From Streptomyces phaeolivaceus (GTDB lineage Bacteria > Actinomycetota > Actinomycetes > Streptomycetales > Streptomycetaceae), in the NCBI RefSeq assembly GCF_009184865.1, contig NZ_CP045096.1, forward strand, positions 2,418,001 to 2,482,000: DNA of 64,000 nt. The letters are read 5' to 3'. The first letter of the stretch is position 1. The number at the start of each line of letters is the position of its first letter. A program made the position numbers and the translations under genes. Positions 49,576 to 58,511 of the stretch are shown piece by piece. The notes beneath the pieces were generated by a model. It saw nothing but the letters and a program-made list of their open reading frames with translations, was not told the DNA's origin and ran no database searches.

Positions 49576-49670
49576 GCGGCCATCCTAGGGGCCATTTTGA
49601 AGGCCAGCTTAAAGGTATGTGTACGATCCTTCGCTTGTCCTTATGTGTTCGGGTGCCGGACCGTGGGGTC

Positions 49671-50768
49671 ATGCCTCTCGCGTCCACACTCCGTATGGCC
49701 GTCCTCGCCCTGCTCTGGGGTTCCGGCTTCCTCTGGATCAAGCTCGCCCTCAACCACGGCCTTTCCCCGCTCCAGATCACGGTCACGCGGTGTGCGCTGG
49801 GCGCGGGGGTGCTGCTGGCCCTCGCCCTGGTCGCCCGCCAGCGGCCGCCGCGCGACCGGCGGGTCTGGGGCCATCTGCTGGTGGCGGCCTTCTTCTGCAA
49901 CGCCCTGCCGTTCGCGCTCTTCAGCATCGGCGAGCAGACCGTCGACTCGGGCACGGCGGGCGTCCTCAACGCGACGACCCCCCTGTGGGCCCTTCTCCTC
50001 GGTCTTCTCCTCGGCACCGACCGCCCCTTCTCCCCCGCCCGCCTCGCCGGTCTGCTGCTCGGCTTCGGCGGGGTGCTGCTGATCTTCGCGCCCTGGCAGC
50101 GGGCGGGGCTGATGAGCGGCGGCGCGCTCGCGCTGCTCGGGGCGGCCATGAGCTATGCGGTGGCCTTCGCCTACATGGGCCGCCATCTGACCGGCCGCGA
50201 CGCCCCGCTCGCCGTCTCCGCCGCGCAGCTGCTCGTGGCCACGGGGTGGGCGGCCCTCGCCCTGCCCGCCGGGGCCACCGACGCGGCCGGGCCCGACCTG
50301 ACCGCGCTGCTCGCGGTGACCGTCCTGGGGATCTTCGGCACGGGTGTCACCTTCTACCTCAACTACCGCCTGATCGCGGACGAGGGCGCGACGAGCGCGG
50401 CCACGGTCGGCTATCTGCTGCCGGTGGTCTCCGTCGCGCTGGGCGCGCTGTTCCTCGACGAACGGGTGGGGCCGCGGGTGATCGCGGGGATGGGGGTGGT
50501 GCTGGCGGGGGTGGCGTTGACGCGGGTGCGGCGGGAGCCTGCGGTGCTGAAGGGTGCGTTGTCGGGTGCGGGTGCGTGGGGGCTGGTCGCGCAGTTCCCC
50601 GCGCCCCTGAAAAAGCGGGCTGTTTCGGCCCGAAGAGCACGGGGCGCAGCCCCGGCTCTTCAGGGGCGCGGGGAACTGCGCGAGAAGCCCCACGCACCCG
50701 CACCCGACAACGCACCCTTCAGCCCCCGTAGAACAGCTCCTCCACCACACCCCGCGCCCGTCGCGTGA
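49671..50768 (+). CDS. DMT/EamA-family transporter with repeat-derived C-terminus
   Basis: An inner-membrane exporter of the drug/metabolite superfamily with ten helices in two EamA halves (LALLWGSGFLWIKLAL at the start, GYLLPVVSVALGALFLDERVGPRVIAGMGVVLAG near the end). The normal protein would end at about residue 295 (TRVRRE). The frame instead runs on for about 70 residues through a long inverted repeat, giving SGAGAWGLVAQFPAPLKK and LREKPHAPAP, and overlaps the end of convergent glnE by 50 bp. The tail is probably not functional. The substrate is unknown; control by the divergent LysR protein is likely. Confidence 0.85.
   Translation: MPLASTLRMAVLALLWGSGFLWIKLALNHGLSPLQITVTRCALGAGVLLALALVARQRPPRDRRVWGHLLVAAFFCNALPFALFSIGEQTVDSGTAGVLNATTPLWALLLGLLLGTDRPFSPARLAGLLLGFGGVLLIFAPWQRAGLMSGGALALLGAAMSYAVAFAYMGRHLTGRDAPLAVSAAQLLVATGWAALALPAGATDAAGPDLTALLAVTVLGIFGTGVTFYLNYRLIADEGATSAATVGYLLPVVSVALGALFLDERVGPRVIAGMGVVLAGVALTRVRREPAVLKGALSGAGAWGLVAQFPAPLKKRAVSARRARGAAPALQGRGELREKPHAPAPDNAPFSPRRTAPPPHPAPVA
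50547..50722. repeat. dispersed repeat copy 3: 63-bp inverted repeat
   Basis: Arms of 63-64 bp (50547-50610 with 50660-50722) match except for a few bases and share the CGCGCAGTTCCCCGCGCCCC core with the copies at 9.4 and 22.6 kb. The left arm lies inside the DMT reading frame and the right arm ends at the glnE stop codon. It is a likely bidirectional terminator for both genes. The 49-bp loop contains a smaller CGGGC...GCCCG hairpin. Confidence 0.92.
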
Positions 50769-53730
50769 TCCGGCGGTAGTCGTCGAGCATGTCGCCCACG
50801 TGGCCGGGGCCGTAGCCCAGGTAGCGGCCCACGGCGGCCAGTTCGCGGCCGTCGGAGGGGAAGGTGTCGCCCGCGCGGCCCCGGACCAGCATCACGGCGT
50901 TGCGGACCCGGGTGGCGAGGACCCAGGCCTCGTCGAGGACGGCCACGTGCTCGGCGCTCACCAGGTCCGCCGCGCGGGCCGCGGCCAGGGCCTCGCGGGT
51001 GCGGGTGGTGCGCAGGCCCGACTCGCTCCGGCCGTGCTGGAGTTGGAGGAGCTGGACGGTCCATTCGACATCCGACAGACCGCCTCGGCCGAGCTTGCTG
51101 TGCAGGGTCGGGTCGGCGCCGCGCGGCAGCCGCTCCGACTCCATCCGGGCCTTCAGCCGCCGGATCTCACGGACGGCGTCGTCGCCGAGTCCGTTCGCCG
51201 GATAGCGCAGCGGATCGATGAGTTCGATGAAGCGGCGGCCCAACTCCTCGTCCCCGGCGACGGGTTCGGCGCGCAGCAGCGCCTGTGACTCCCAACCGAG
51301 CGACCAGCGCCGGTAGTAGGCCTCGTACGACTTCAACGTCCTCACGAGGGGCCCGGTCTTGCCCTCGGGGCGGAGGTCGGCGTCGATGAGGAGGGGCGGG
51401 TCGGCGCTCGGGAGCTGGAGCAGACGGCGCATCTCGGAGACGACCGCGTTCGCGGCGTAGGCCGCCTCCTGCTCGTCGGCGCCCTCGCGCGGCTCGTGGA
51501 CGAACAGGACGTCGGCGTCGGAGCCGTAGCCCAGTTCGTGGCCGCCGAAGCGGCCCATGCCGATGACGGCGAAGCGGGTGGGGAGGGTGTCGCCCCAGCG
51601 GTCGCGGACCACGGCCCGCAGGGTGCCCGCGAGGGTCGCCGCCGTGAGGTCGGAGACCGCGCCGCCCACGAGGTCGACCAGGGCGCCCTGGTCGGCCGTC
51701 GCCGGGGACGCCTCGGTGCCGTAGGAGCCGACGATGTCCATGGCGGCCGTACGGAAGAGTTCGCGGCGGCGGACCCCGCGCGCGGCCGTGACCGCCTGCT
51801 GGGCGCCGTCGGCGCGGCCCACGGCGGCGAGGATCTCCTGTTCCAGGTGGGCGCGCGGCCGGGGTTCGAGCCCTCCGGCGCCGCCCGCGACACCGTCCCC
51901 GTCACCGAGGAGCGAGACGGCCTCGGGGGCCCGCATCAGGAGGTCGGGGGCGAGGCGGCCGGCGGACAGGACCCGGGCGAGGTTCTCGGCGGCGGCGCCC
52001 TCGTCGCGCAACAGCCGCAGATACCAGGGGGTTCGACCCAGCGCGTCCGAGACCTTGCGGAAGTTGAGGAGTCCGGCGTCCGGCTCGGCGGAGTCCGCGA
52101 ACCAGCCCAACAGGACGGGCAGGAGCGTGCGTTGGATGGCCGCCTTGCGGGAGACGCCGGAGGCCAGGGCCTCCAGGTGGCGCAGGGCGGCGGCCGGGTC
52201 GGCGTAGCCGAGGGCGACAAGGCGTTCGCGGGCCGCGTCGGCACTCAACTTGGTCTCACCGGGGGCGAGTTGGGCGACGGCGTCGAGGAGCGGGCGGTAG
52301 AAGAGCTTCTCGTGCAGCCGGCGTACGACGGCCGCGTGGCGCCGCCATTCGCGGTTCAGCTCGGCGACCGGTTCGGTGCGCAGGCCGAGCGAACGGCCGA
52401 TGCGCCGCAGGTCGTTCTCGTCCTCGGGGACGAGGTGGGTGCGGCGCAACCGGTAGAGCTGGATGCGGTGTTCCATCGAGCGCAGGAAGCGGTACGCGGC
52501 GTCGAGCTGGGCGGCGTCCGCCCGTCCCACGTATCCGCCGGCGGCCAGCGCGCCGAGCGCGTCCAGCGTGGTCCCGCTGCGCAGGGACGTGTCCCCGCGC
52601 CCGTGCACCAGCTGGAGCAGCTGTACGGCGAACTCGACGTCCCTCAACCCGCCCGGCCCGAGCTTGAGTTGACGGTCGATCTCGGCGGCCGGGATGTTCT
52701 CGATCACCCGGCGCCGCATACGCTGCACATCGGGGACGAAGTTCTCCCGCTCGGCGGCCTTCCAGACCAGCGGTTCGAGCGCGGCGACATACGCCTCGCC
52801 CAGTTCGAGGTCGCCCGCGACCGGGCGGGCCTTCAGCAGCGCCTGGAACTCCCAGGTTTTCGCCCACCGTTGGTAGTACGCGAGATGGCTGCTGAGGGTG
52901 CGGACGAGCGGGCCGTTGCGCCCCTCGGGCCGCAGATTGGCGTCGACGGGCCAGATGCTGCCCTCGACGGTCGTCTCGGAACAGATCCGCATCATGTGCG
53001 AGGCGAGCCGGGTCGCGGCCCGGATCGCCTTCTGTTCGTCGGCCCCGTCCGCCGTCTCCCCGACGAAGATGACATCGACGTCGGAGACGTAGTTCAGCTC
53101 GTGGCCACCGCACTTGCCCATCGCGATCACCGCGAGCCGGCACAGCGCCGCGTCGTCCGGCGCGGCGGCGCGGGCGATCGCGAGCGCGGCGCGCAGCGTG
53201 GCGGTGGCGAGGTCGGCCAACTCGGCGGCGGCCTGGGCGACATCGGTCGTCCCGCAGACGTCACGGGCGGCGATGGACAGCAGACAGCGGCGGTAGGCGA
53301 CCCGTAGCGAGACGGGGTCGACGGCCTCCGCGAGGCCCCGCTCGAACTCCTCGACGCCCGGGTGCAGATCCTGCGGCTCGTACGTCACGAGCGCCTGCCA
53401 GTCCTGGGCGTGCCGGGCCAGATGGTCACCGAGCGCGGCGGACGCGCCGAGCACCCCGAGCAGCCGGTCCCGCAGCGGCTTGGCCGCCGTCAAGGTGTCC
53501 AGCACCGCCCGCCGTGCCGTACGGTCCGGCTGCGCCTCCAGCAGCCGTACGAGGCCCAGCAGCGCGAGATTCGGGTCGGCGGTCGCCCCCAGCGCGTCCA
53601 GCAGCACCGGATCGTCGCGCAGGGCCGACAGTTCCTCGCTCTCCAGCAGCCGTTCGGCGGCGCTGGGGTCGGTGAAACCGTGCCGCAGCAGTCGCGAGAA
53701 CGTACTGCTCCTGCGCCCCGGCGTCATCAT
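50719..53730 (-). CDS. glnE: glutamine synthetase adenylyltransferase/deadenylylase
   Basis: GlnE attaches AMP to, and removes it from, Tyr397 of GlnA. The protein has 1003 residues. ATG 53730 follows GGGAGG by 5 bp. Both nucleotidyltransferase domains are intact: the N-terminal one shows GGHELNYVSDVDVIF near residue 215 and the C-terminal one GGHELGYGSDADVLF near 737, each with the Asp-x-Asp metal pair and matching DANLRPEGRNGPL or DADLRPEGKTGPL. Length and domain order are normal. Its substrate GlnA is encoded 47 kb away in the same window. Confidence 0.97.
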   Translation of the reverse strand: MMTPGRRSSTFSRLLRHGFTDPSAAERLLESEELSALRDDPVLLDALGATADPNLALLGLVRLLEAQPDRTARRAVLDTLTAAKPLRDRLLGVLGASAALGDHLARHAQDWQALVTYEPQDLHPGVEEFERGLAEAVDPVSLRVAYRRCLLSIAARDVCGTTDVAQAAAELADLATATLRAALAIARAAAPDDAALCRLAVIAMGKCGGHELNYVSDVDVIFVGETADGADEQKAIRAATRLASHMMRICSETTVEGSIWPVDANLRPEGRNGPLVRTLSSHLAYYQRWAKTWEFQALLKARPVAGDLELGEAYVAALEPLVWKAAERENFVPDVQRMRRRVIENIPAAEIDRQLKLGPGGLRDVEFAVQLLQLVHGRGDTSLRSGTTLDALGALAAGGYVGRADAAQLDAAYRFLRSMEHRIQLYRLRRTHLVPEDENDLRRIGRSLGLRTEPVAELNREWRRHAAVVRRLHEKLFYRPLLDAVAQLAPGETKLSADAARERLVALGYADPAAALRHLEALASGVSRKAAIQRTLLPVLLGWFADSAEPDAGLLNFRKVSDALGRTPWYLRLLRDEGAAAENLARVLSAGRLAPDLLMRAPEAVSLLGDGDGVAGGAGGLEPRPRAHLEQEILAAVGRADGAQQAVTAARGVRRRELFRTAAMDIVGSYGTEASPATADQGALVDLVGGAVSDLTAATLAGTLRAVVRDRWGDTLPTRFAVIGMGRFGGHELGYGSDADVLFVHEPREGADEQEAAYAANAVVSEMRRLLQLPSADPPLLIDADLRPEGKTGPLVRTLKSYEAYYRRWSLGWESQALLRAEPVAGDEELGRRFIELIDPLRYPANGLGDDAVREIRRLKARMESERLPRGADPTLHSKLGRGGLSDVEWTVQLLQLQHGRSESGLRTTRTREALAAARAADLVSAEHVAVLDEAWVLATRVRNAVMLVRGRAGDTFPSDGRELAAVGRYLGYGPGHVGDMLDDYRRITRRARGVVEELFYGG

Positions 53731-53918
53731 CCAGACCTCCCGTCGGATCGAGCCCGCTCGTCGATCGCCGCAGTCGTCCGCCCACCCGGTCGCCCGACTC
53801 CATCGATCAAGGTCGTACGGGCATGAGCCTAACCGGAGTACCCGGCACAGGCGCCGGTCGGCAGCGGGCGGATGCCGCGGCGGGCCGTACGTGCCGTGGC
53901 CACGGCTACTCTGCCGAG

Positions 53919-54362
53919 GTGGCCGAAGAAGAGGGTTGCGCGGGCGGCGAGGGTGGCGGGGACGGCTCGGCACGGCGCCGTTCGTGGGCGGGGGCGGTGT
54001 CGTCGGAGGCGGTGGCCTCCACGGTCCTGCTGGAACTGGCCGGTCTCGCGTTGTACGGGGTCGTCGCGCTGGTGGGGTGGCTCCTCGGGTGGCTGCCCGA
54101 CCCGCACCTCGCCGCGCTCACGGCGGGCATGGCCGCGGTCGGGCCGGCGGCCGAGCTGTACCGCGCGGGGCGCCCGCCGCGCCGGTTCGCCGTCCTCGCG
54201 GCCCTGGTGACGCTGGTCGTGGTGAGCCTGCTCGGGGCCGCGGCGACGCACTGGGCCCTTCCCGCGTCGGCCGACCCGGGCATCGCGCTCCTCGTCGGCT
54301 ATCTGGTCGCGCTGCCGGCCGGTGTGACGGTGCTGGCCCGCCTCCTCGCCCCGGCGGGATGA
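53919..54362 (+). CDS. small integral membrane protein
   Basis: About 147 residues, with three to four hydrophobic segments (VLLELAGLALYGVVALVGWLLG, LVTLVVVSLLGAAATHWAL, IALLVGYLVALPAGVTVLARLL). The function is unknown. GTG 53919 is favoured because TACTCT ends 6 bp upstream, a leaderless pattern, and the sequence before it is low-complexity; the frame is open back to ATG 53823, which would add 32 residues. It is divergent from glnE. Confidence 0.6.
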   Translation: MAEEEGCAGGEGGGDGSARRRSWAGAVSSEAVASTVLLELAGLALYGVVALVGWLLGWLPDPHLAALTAGMAAVGPAAELYRAGRPPRRFAVLAALVTLVVVSLLGAAATHWALPASADPGIALLVGYLVALPAGVTVLARLLAPAG

Positions 54363-54451
54363 GTTTCCGGGCCCGGCGGAGTCTGCCCTGTGTGAGGACG
54401 TCAGGTCCCCGTGTGACGACACCGGACCCCCGGCGACAGGAAGTGACACCC

Positions 54452-54967
54452 ATGTCGAACACCAGCACCCCGCAGACCCGTCTCGACCCCCGCTACAGCG
54501 ACCCCTCCGCCGCCGCGATCCCCTGGCCGGAGGCCGAGGCGCGGCTGTCCGCCGCCGAGTTGTTCTGGATCTCGACGGTCCGGCCGGACGGGCGGCCCCA
54601 TGTGACGCCGTTGCCCGCGGTGTGGTCGGAAGGGGCGCTGCACTTCTGTACGGGGCCGGAGGAGCGGAAGGCGAGGAACCTCGCGGTGAACCCGTGCGTC
54701 GTGCTGACGACCGGCACGAACACCTGGGACGAGGGCTACGACCTGGTGGTGGAGGGCGAGGCCGTACGCGTCGCGGACGACGGGCGGCTACGGGAGCTGG
54801 CCGCCGCGTGGGAGTCGAAGTACGGCAGTTTCTGGCACTTCGACGTACGGGACGGGTGTTTTCAGCACGGCGCGGGATCGGCTCTCGTCTTCTCGGTGGC
54901 GCCCGGCACGGTTTTCGGCTTCGGTAAGGGAGAGCCGTTCAGCCAGACACGATGGCGGTTCGGCTGA
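54452..54967 (+). CDS. pyridoxamine 5'-phosphate oxidase-like flavoprotein
   Basis: A 171-residue protein of the split-barrel flavin (FMN or F420) binding fold; ATG 54452 follows AGGAAG. Signature blocks are AELFWISTVRPDGRPHVTPLPAVW, LHFCTGPEERKARNL and YDLVVEGEAVRV. Members of this group reduce or bind small substrates with F420 or FMN; which cofactor is used cannot be told. It is followed 46 bp later by the glyoxalase-like gene and may be co-transcribed with it. Confidence 0.87.
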   Translation: MSNTSTPQTRLDPRYSDPSAAAIPWPEAEARLSAAELFWISTVRPDGRPHVTPLPAVWSEGALHFCTGPEERKARNLAVNPCVVLTTGTNTWDEGYDLVVEGEAVRVADDGRLRELAAAWESKYGSFWHFDVRDGCFQHGAGSALVFSVAPGTVFGFGKGEPFSQTRWRFG

Positions 54968-55013
54968 CGGCCGACGCGACCACTCCCGTCAACGGCGACT
55001 TGGAGGACCAGCG

Positions 55014-55457
55014 ATGCAGTACACCCTCGAAGTGATTCCGCTGCCCGTGAGCGACATCGACCGGGCCCGGGACTTCTACCGGGACAAGGTCGGGTTCCAT
55101 GTCGACATCGACCAGGAGGTCATGCCGGGCATGCGGATCGTCCAGCTGACCCCGCCGGGCTCCGGCTGTTCGATCGCCCTCGGCGACGCCATCTGGGACA
55201 TGGCCCAGGGCGCCAAGCCCTCCCCCGGCGGGTACCAGGGCCTCCAGCTCTGCGTCGCCGACATCAAGGCCGCCCACGCCGAACTCCGCGAACGCGGCCT
55301 CGATGTCTCCGACCCCGTCCAGTACGCCCCCGACGACGGCGCCACCTTCATGTACTTCAAGGACCCGGACGGCAACGGCTGGGCGATCCAGGAGTACCGG
55401 CGCCGGGTCACGGAGCCGTTGCACCGGGTACTGGCGGACCTGGCGGAGCGGCAGTAG
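55014..55457 (+). CDS. VOC-family (glyoxalase-like) protein
   Basis: A 147-residue protein of the vicinal-oxygen-chelate fold. It shows two beta-alpha-beta modules: [25 protein letters not shown] and [19 protein letters not shown], then [18 protein letters not shown]. It probably binds a metal or small molecule; enzymes of this type include glyoxalases and antibiotic-binding proteins. No specific substrate can be named. Confidence 0.88.
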   Translation: MQYTLEVIPLPVSDIDRARDFYRDKVGFHVDIDQEVMPGMRIVQLTPPGSGCSIALGDAIWDMAQGAKPSPGGYQGLQLCVADIKAAHAELRERGLDVSDPVQYAPDDGATFMYFKDPDGNGWAIQEYRRRVTEPLHRVLADLAERQ

Positions 55458-55533
55458 CCCCCGGGGCCCGCATCACGCCACCCCGCGGGAATTCGCTCGC
55501 GGCCCCCGCGCGGCGGCTGGCAGGGTGCCGCGC

Positions 55534-56097
55534 ATGGCTCCCCAGTACGAGATCCGCGCCGACTTCGACGCCCGCACGATCGTGGTCTACCAGGCGTACG
55601 CGCCCGCGATCGCCGACGCGGCGCTGCGGGCCGGGCGTTTCGTCGAGCCGTTGTCGTTCCGGCGGATGACGTGGATCAAGCCGTCGTTCCTGTGGCTGAT
55701 GCACCGCAGCAACTGGGCCCGCAAGTCCGGCCAGGAGCGGGTGCTCGCGGTGCGGATCACCCGCGAGGGCTGGGAGGAGGCGCTGTCCCAGGCCGTGCTG
55801 ACGACGGCGGACCCGGCGGCCGTGGCCGGGGCCGCCGTCCATGTCCAGTGGGACCCGGAGCGCTCCCCCCGCGGGGCCGCTCTGAACCACTACAGCATCC
55901 AGGTCGGCATCGGCCGCGACCTGATCCGGACCTTCACCGACGAGTGGACCGTCGGACTCAAGGACCTCACCCCCCAGGTCCGCAAGGCCGCCGAGCTCCT
56001 GCGGTCCGGCCAGGTGACGAAGGCCCAGCGGCTCTTCCCCGCCGAGCGCCTCTACCCGCTGCCCCGGGCGCTGGACGGCCTCCGCGCTCCGCGATGA
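55534..56097 (+). CDS. DUF4291 protein
   Basis: A 187-residue protein beginning [22 protein letters not shown]. It has the DUF4291 blocks [31 protein letters not shown] and a VQWDPER stretch, and later [11 protein letters not shown]. The function of the family is not established. The pattern CAGGGT seven bases before the ATG fits a leaderless start. It is convergent with the next gene, 45 bp away. Confidence 0.85.
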   Translation: MAPQYEIRADFDARTIVVYQAYAPAIADAALRAGRFVEPLSFRRMTWIKPSFLWLMHRSNWARKSGQERVLAVRITREGWEEALSQAVLTTADPAAVAGAAVHVQWDPERSPRGAALNHYSIQVGIGRDLIRTFTDEWTVGLKDLTPQVRKAAELLRSGQVTKAQRLFPAERLYPLPRALDGLRAPR

Positions 56098-56142
56098 ACC
56101 GCCCGCCGCACGCCGGAGGGCGACGGCGGGCGCCGGCATCCG

Positions 56143-56643
56143 TCAGACGACGCCCGTCGCGGCGTACCGGCAGCCTTCGAGGCGGCGGTACCACCAGGCG
56201 TACGGGCGCCACCACCGGCGGACGTGGACGAACGGGTCCGGCAGGGTGCGTTCCAGGTAGCGGATGTCGAGGGAGGCGACCAGGCGGCCGAGTTCGGCGC
56301 GGGGCCGTGGGGGCAGGTGGCACAGGACCGTGTCGAGCATGTCGCGGACGTGTCTGATGTCCCTGAGGGCGCAGCCGCGGCACCCGCAGTCGTCGAGGAA
56401 CGGGTAGCGCGGGCGCGTCCCGGATCCGCCCGCGAAGGCTCGGTAGCGCCGCAGGGCGTAGGCGGTCACGCCGGGGAAGACGTCGTAGTCGGTCGAGAGC
56501 GCCTCGTAGCGGTGTACGGCGGCGCTGGTACGGGCCGAGAGTCCGTGGATACGGCTCTCCGGCGGGGTGTCCCGGCTCAGGGGGCGGTCTCCGTCGAGCC
56601 GTCGTCGCGCGGCGCGCAGCGCGCCGGGCCGCTTACGCGGCAT
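56143..56643 (-). CDS. conserved hypothetical protein
   Basis: A 166-residue basic cytoplasmic protein. The only strong signature is DCGCRGCALRDIRHVRDML with three closely spaced Cys, which could bind metal, followed by LPPRPRAELGRLVASLDIRYLERTLPDP and a Trp/Arg-rich RRWWRPYAWWYRRLEGC. No family is recognised. Confidence 0.65.
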   Translation of the reverse strand: MPRKRPGALRAARRRLDGDRPLSRDTPPESRIHGLSARTSAAVHRYEALSTDYDVFPGVTAYALRRYRAFAGGSGTRPRYPFLDDCGCRGCALRDIRHVRDMLDTVLCHLPPRPRAELGRLVASLDIRYLERTLPDPFVHVRRWWRPYAWWYRRLEGCRYAATGVV

Positions 56644-56702
56644 GGGCCTTTCGTCGGGATGCGTTCATGGAGATCATCATGCCGGTCCCCCACCGGCACG
56701 CG

Positions 56703-56734
56703 GAAGGGGAGTCCCGTAACCGGGACTCCCCTTC
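56703..56734. terminator. glnA2 terminator hairpin
   Basis: A perfect 14-bp stem (56703-56716 with 56721-56734) around TAAC, 25 bp beyond the glnA2 stop on the minus strand. Confidence 0.85.
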
Positions 56735-56758
56735 GTCATGCGTGTCCGCCGCCGATGC

Positions 56759-58120
56759 CTACAGCACCGGCAGGTTCTTCCGCAGCTCGAAGGCGGTCAC
56801 CTCGCTGCGGTACTCCTCCCACTCCTGGCGCTTGTTGCGCAGGAAGAAGTCGAAGACGTGTTCGCCGAGGGTCTCGGCGACCAGGTCGCTGCGTTCCATC
56901 AGGGAGAGGGCCTCGCCCAGGTTCTGCGGGAGCGGCTCGATGCCCATCGCGCGGCGCTCCGCGTCGGAGAGGGCCCAGACGTCGTCCTCGGCGCCCGGCG
57001 GCAGCTCGTAGCCCTCCTCGATGCCCTTGAGGCCGGCGGCCAGGAGCATGGCGTACGCCAGGTACGGGTTCGCGCCGGAGTCCAGGGAGCGGACCTCGAC
57101 GCGGGCCGAGCCGGTCTTGCCGGGCTTGTACATGGGAACGCGGACCAGGGCGGAGCGGTTGTTGTGGCCCCAGCAGATGTACGAGGGGGCCTCGCCGCCG
57201 GCGCCCGCCGTGCGCTCGGAGCCGCCCCAGATGCGCTTGTAGGAGTTGACCCACTGGTTGGTCACGGCGGCGATCTCGGCCGCGTGCTTCAGCAGGCCCG
57301 CGATGAAGGAGCGGCCGACCTTGGAGAGCTGGTACTCCGCGCCGGACTCGTAGAACGCGTTGCGGTCGCCCTCGAAGAGGGAGAGGTGCGTGTGCATGCC
57401 GCTGCCGGGGTGCTCGGAGAACGGCTTCGGCATGAAGGTCGCCTGCACGCCCTGCTCCAGCGCCACCTGCTTCATGACCAGCCGGAACGTCATGATGTTG
57501 TCGGCGGTGGAGAGCGCGTCGGCGTAGCGGAGGTCGATCTCCTGCTGGCCGGGGGCGCCCTCGTGGTGGGAGAACTCGACCGAGATGCCCATGGACTCCA
57601 GCATGGTGATCGCCTGGCGGCGGAAGTCCATGCCGACGTTCTGGGGGGTGTGGTCGAAGTAGCCCGAGTTGTCGGCCGGGGTCGGACGGGAGCCGTCCGT
57701 CGGCTTGTCCTTGAGCAGGAAGAACTCGATCTCGGGGTGGGTGTAGAAGGTGAAGCCCAGATCGGAGGCCTTGGCCAGGGCGCGCTTGAGGACGTAGCGC
57801 GGGTCGGCGAAGGACGGGGAGCCGTCCGGCATGAGGATGTCGCAGAACATCCGGGCGGTGCCGGGGGCCTCCGCGCGCCAGGGCAGGACCTGGAAGGTCG
57901 ACGGGTCCGGCTTGGCGATCATGTCGGATTCGTACACCCGGGCGAAGCCCTCGATGGCCGAGCCGTCGAAGCCGATGCCTTCGTCAAACGCCTGTTCCAG
58001 CTCGGCGGGGGCCACGGCGACGGACTTCAGGAAGCCCAGCACGTCCGTGAACCACAGGCGTACGAAACGGATGTCGCGCTCCTCCAAGGTACGGAGCACG
58101 AACTCCTGCTGCTTGTCCAT
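56759..58120 (-). CDS. glnA2: glutamine synthetase-like gamma-glutamylpolyamine synthetase
   Basis: A 453-residue member of the GS fold, shorter than GlnA. In Streptomyces GlnA2 this enzyme joins glutamate to polyamines such as putrescine and spermidine for detoxification and nitrogen supply. GS motifs are VRLWFTDVLGFLKSVAV, GFDGSAIEGFARVYESDM, THPEIEFFLL, GSGMHTHLSLF and NNRSALVRVP. The adenylylation Tyr is replaced: DDVWALSDAE has Trp near residue 380, so GlnE cannot modify it there. Start ATG 58120 follows GGAAG. The assignment as GlnA2 rather than another GS-like protein rests on length, sequence pattern and location. Confidence 0.88.
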   Translation of the reverse strand: MDKQQEFVLRTLEERDIRFVRLWFTDVLGFLKSVAVAPAELEQAFDEGIGFDGSAIEGFARVYESDMIAKPDPSTFQVLPWRAEAPGTARMFCDILMPDGSPSFADPRYVLKRALAKASDLGFTFYTHPEIEFFLLKDKPTDGSRPTPADNSGYFDHTPQNVGMDFRRQAITMLESMGISVEFSHHEGAPGQQEIDLRYADALSTADNIMTFRLVMKQVALEQGVQATFMPKPFSEHPGSGMHTHLSLFEGDRNAFYESGAEYQLSKVGRSFIAGLLKHAAEIAAVTNQWVNSYKRIWGGSERTAGAGGEAPSYICWGHNNRSALVRVPMYKPGKTGSARVEVRSLDSGANPYLAYAMLLAAGLKGIEEGYELPPGAEDDVWALSDAERRAMGIEPLPQNLGEALSLMERSDLVAETLGEHVFDFFLRNKRQEWEEYRSEVTAFELRKNLPVL

Positions 58121-58430
58121 CTTCCGCTTCCACCCATTCCTTGCTGGTCAGGCCGCCTTGCTCCCGAGCGACGGGAGGCGGTCGGGCACCTGAGCATCCC
58201 ACCACAACACCATTTCACGCGCGTTGCGCACCTTGATCGGCAAACCGACGTCCAGTCGAACGCCCGGCGTACGGCAGGTGTACCTCCCGCTCCGCGTGAG
58301 TACCTCTCGCTGCGCCGCTGAACCGCTCTGCCGCCCATCTTGCCTGCTCGCGCCGTCATGCGTAACGCCATGTCGCTCCCTGGACGGACCTGGGGGCCGC
58401 CGGGTGCGGCACGGGAGGCGGGATCCCTCG

Positions 58431-58471
58431 TTTACGAGAGGGAGCGGATCAAATTACGATCAGTCGATCCG
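58431..58471 (+). promoter_or_regulatory. candidate promoter for the DUF3105 gene
   Basis: TTTACG (58431-58436), an 18-bp spacer and TACGAT (58455-58460) resemble a vegetative promoter. CGGATC (58445) and GATCCG (58466) form an inverted pair around the -10 box. The rest of the 391-bp glnA2-DUF3105 gap shows no GlnR box or gene. Confidence 0.4.
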
Positions 58472-58511
58472 ACCGTCCCATCCGAACCATCCCCCACTAA
58501 GGACACACCCC

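Noticed and set aside
58121..58511. GlnR box upstream of glnA2.
   Set aside because: No pair of GTnAC and GAAAC elements with 6-base spacing was found in the gap.
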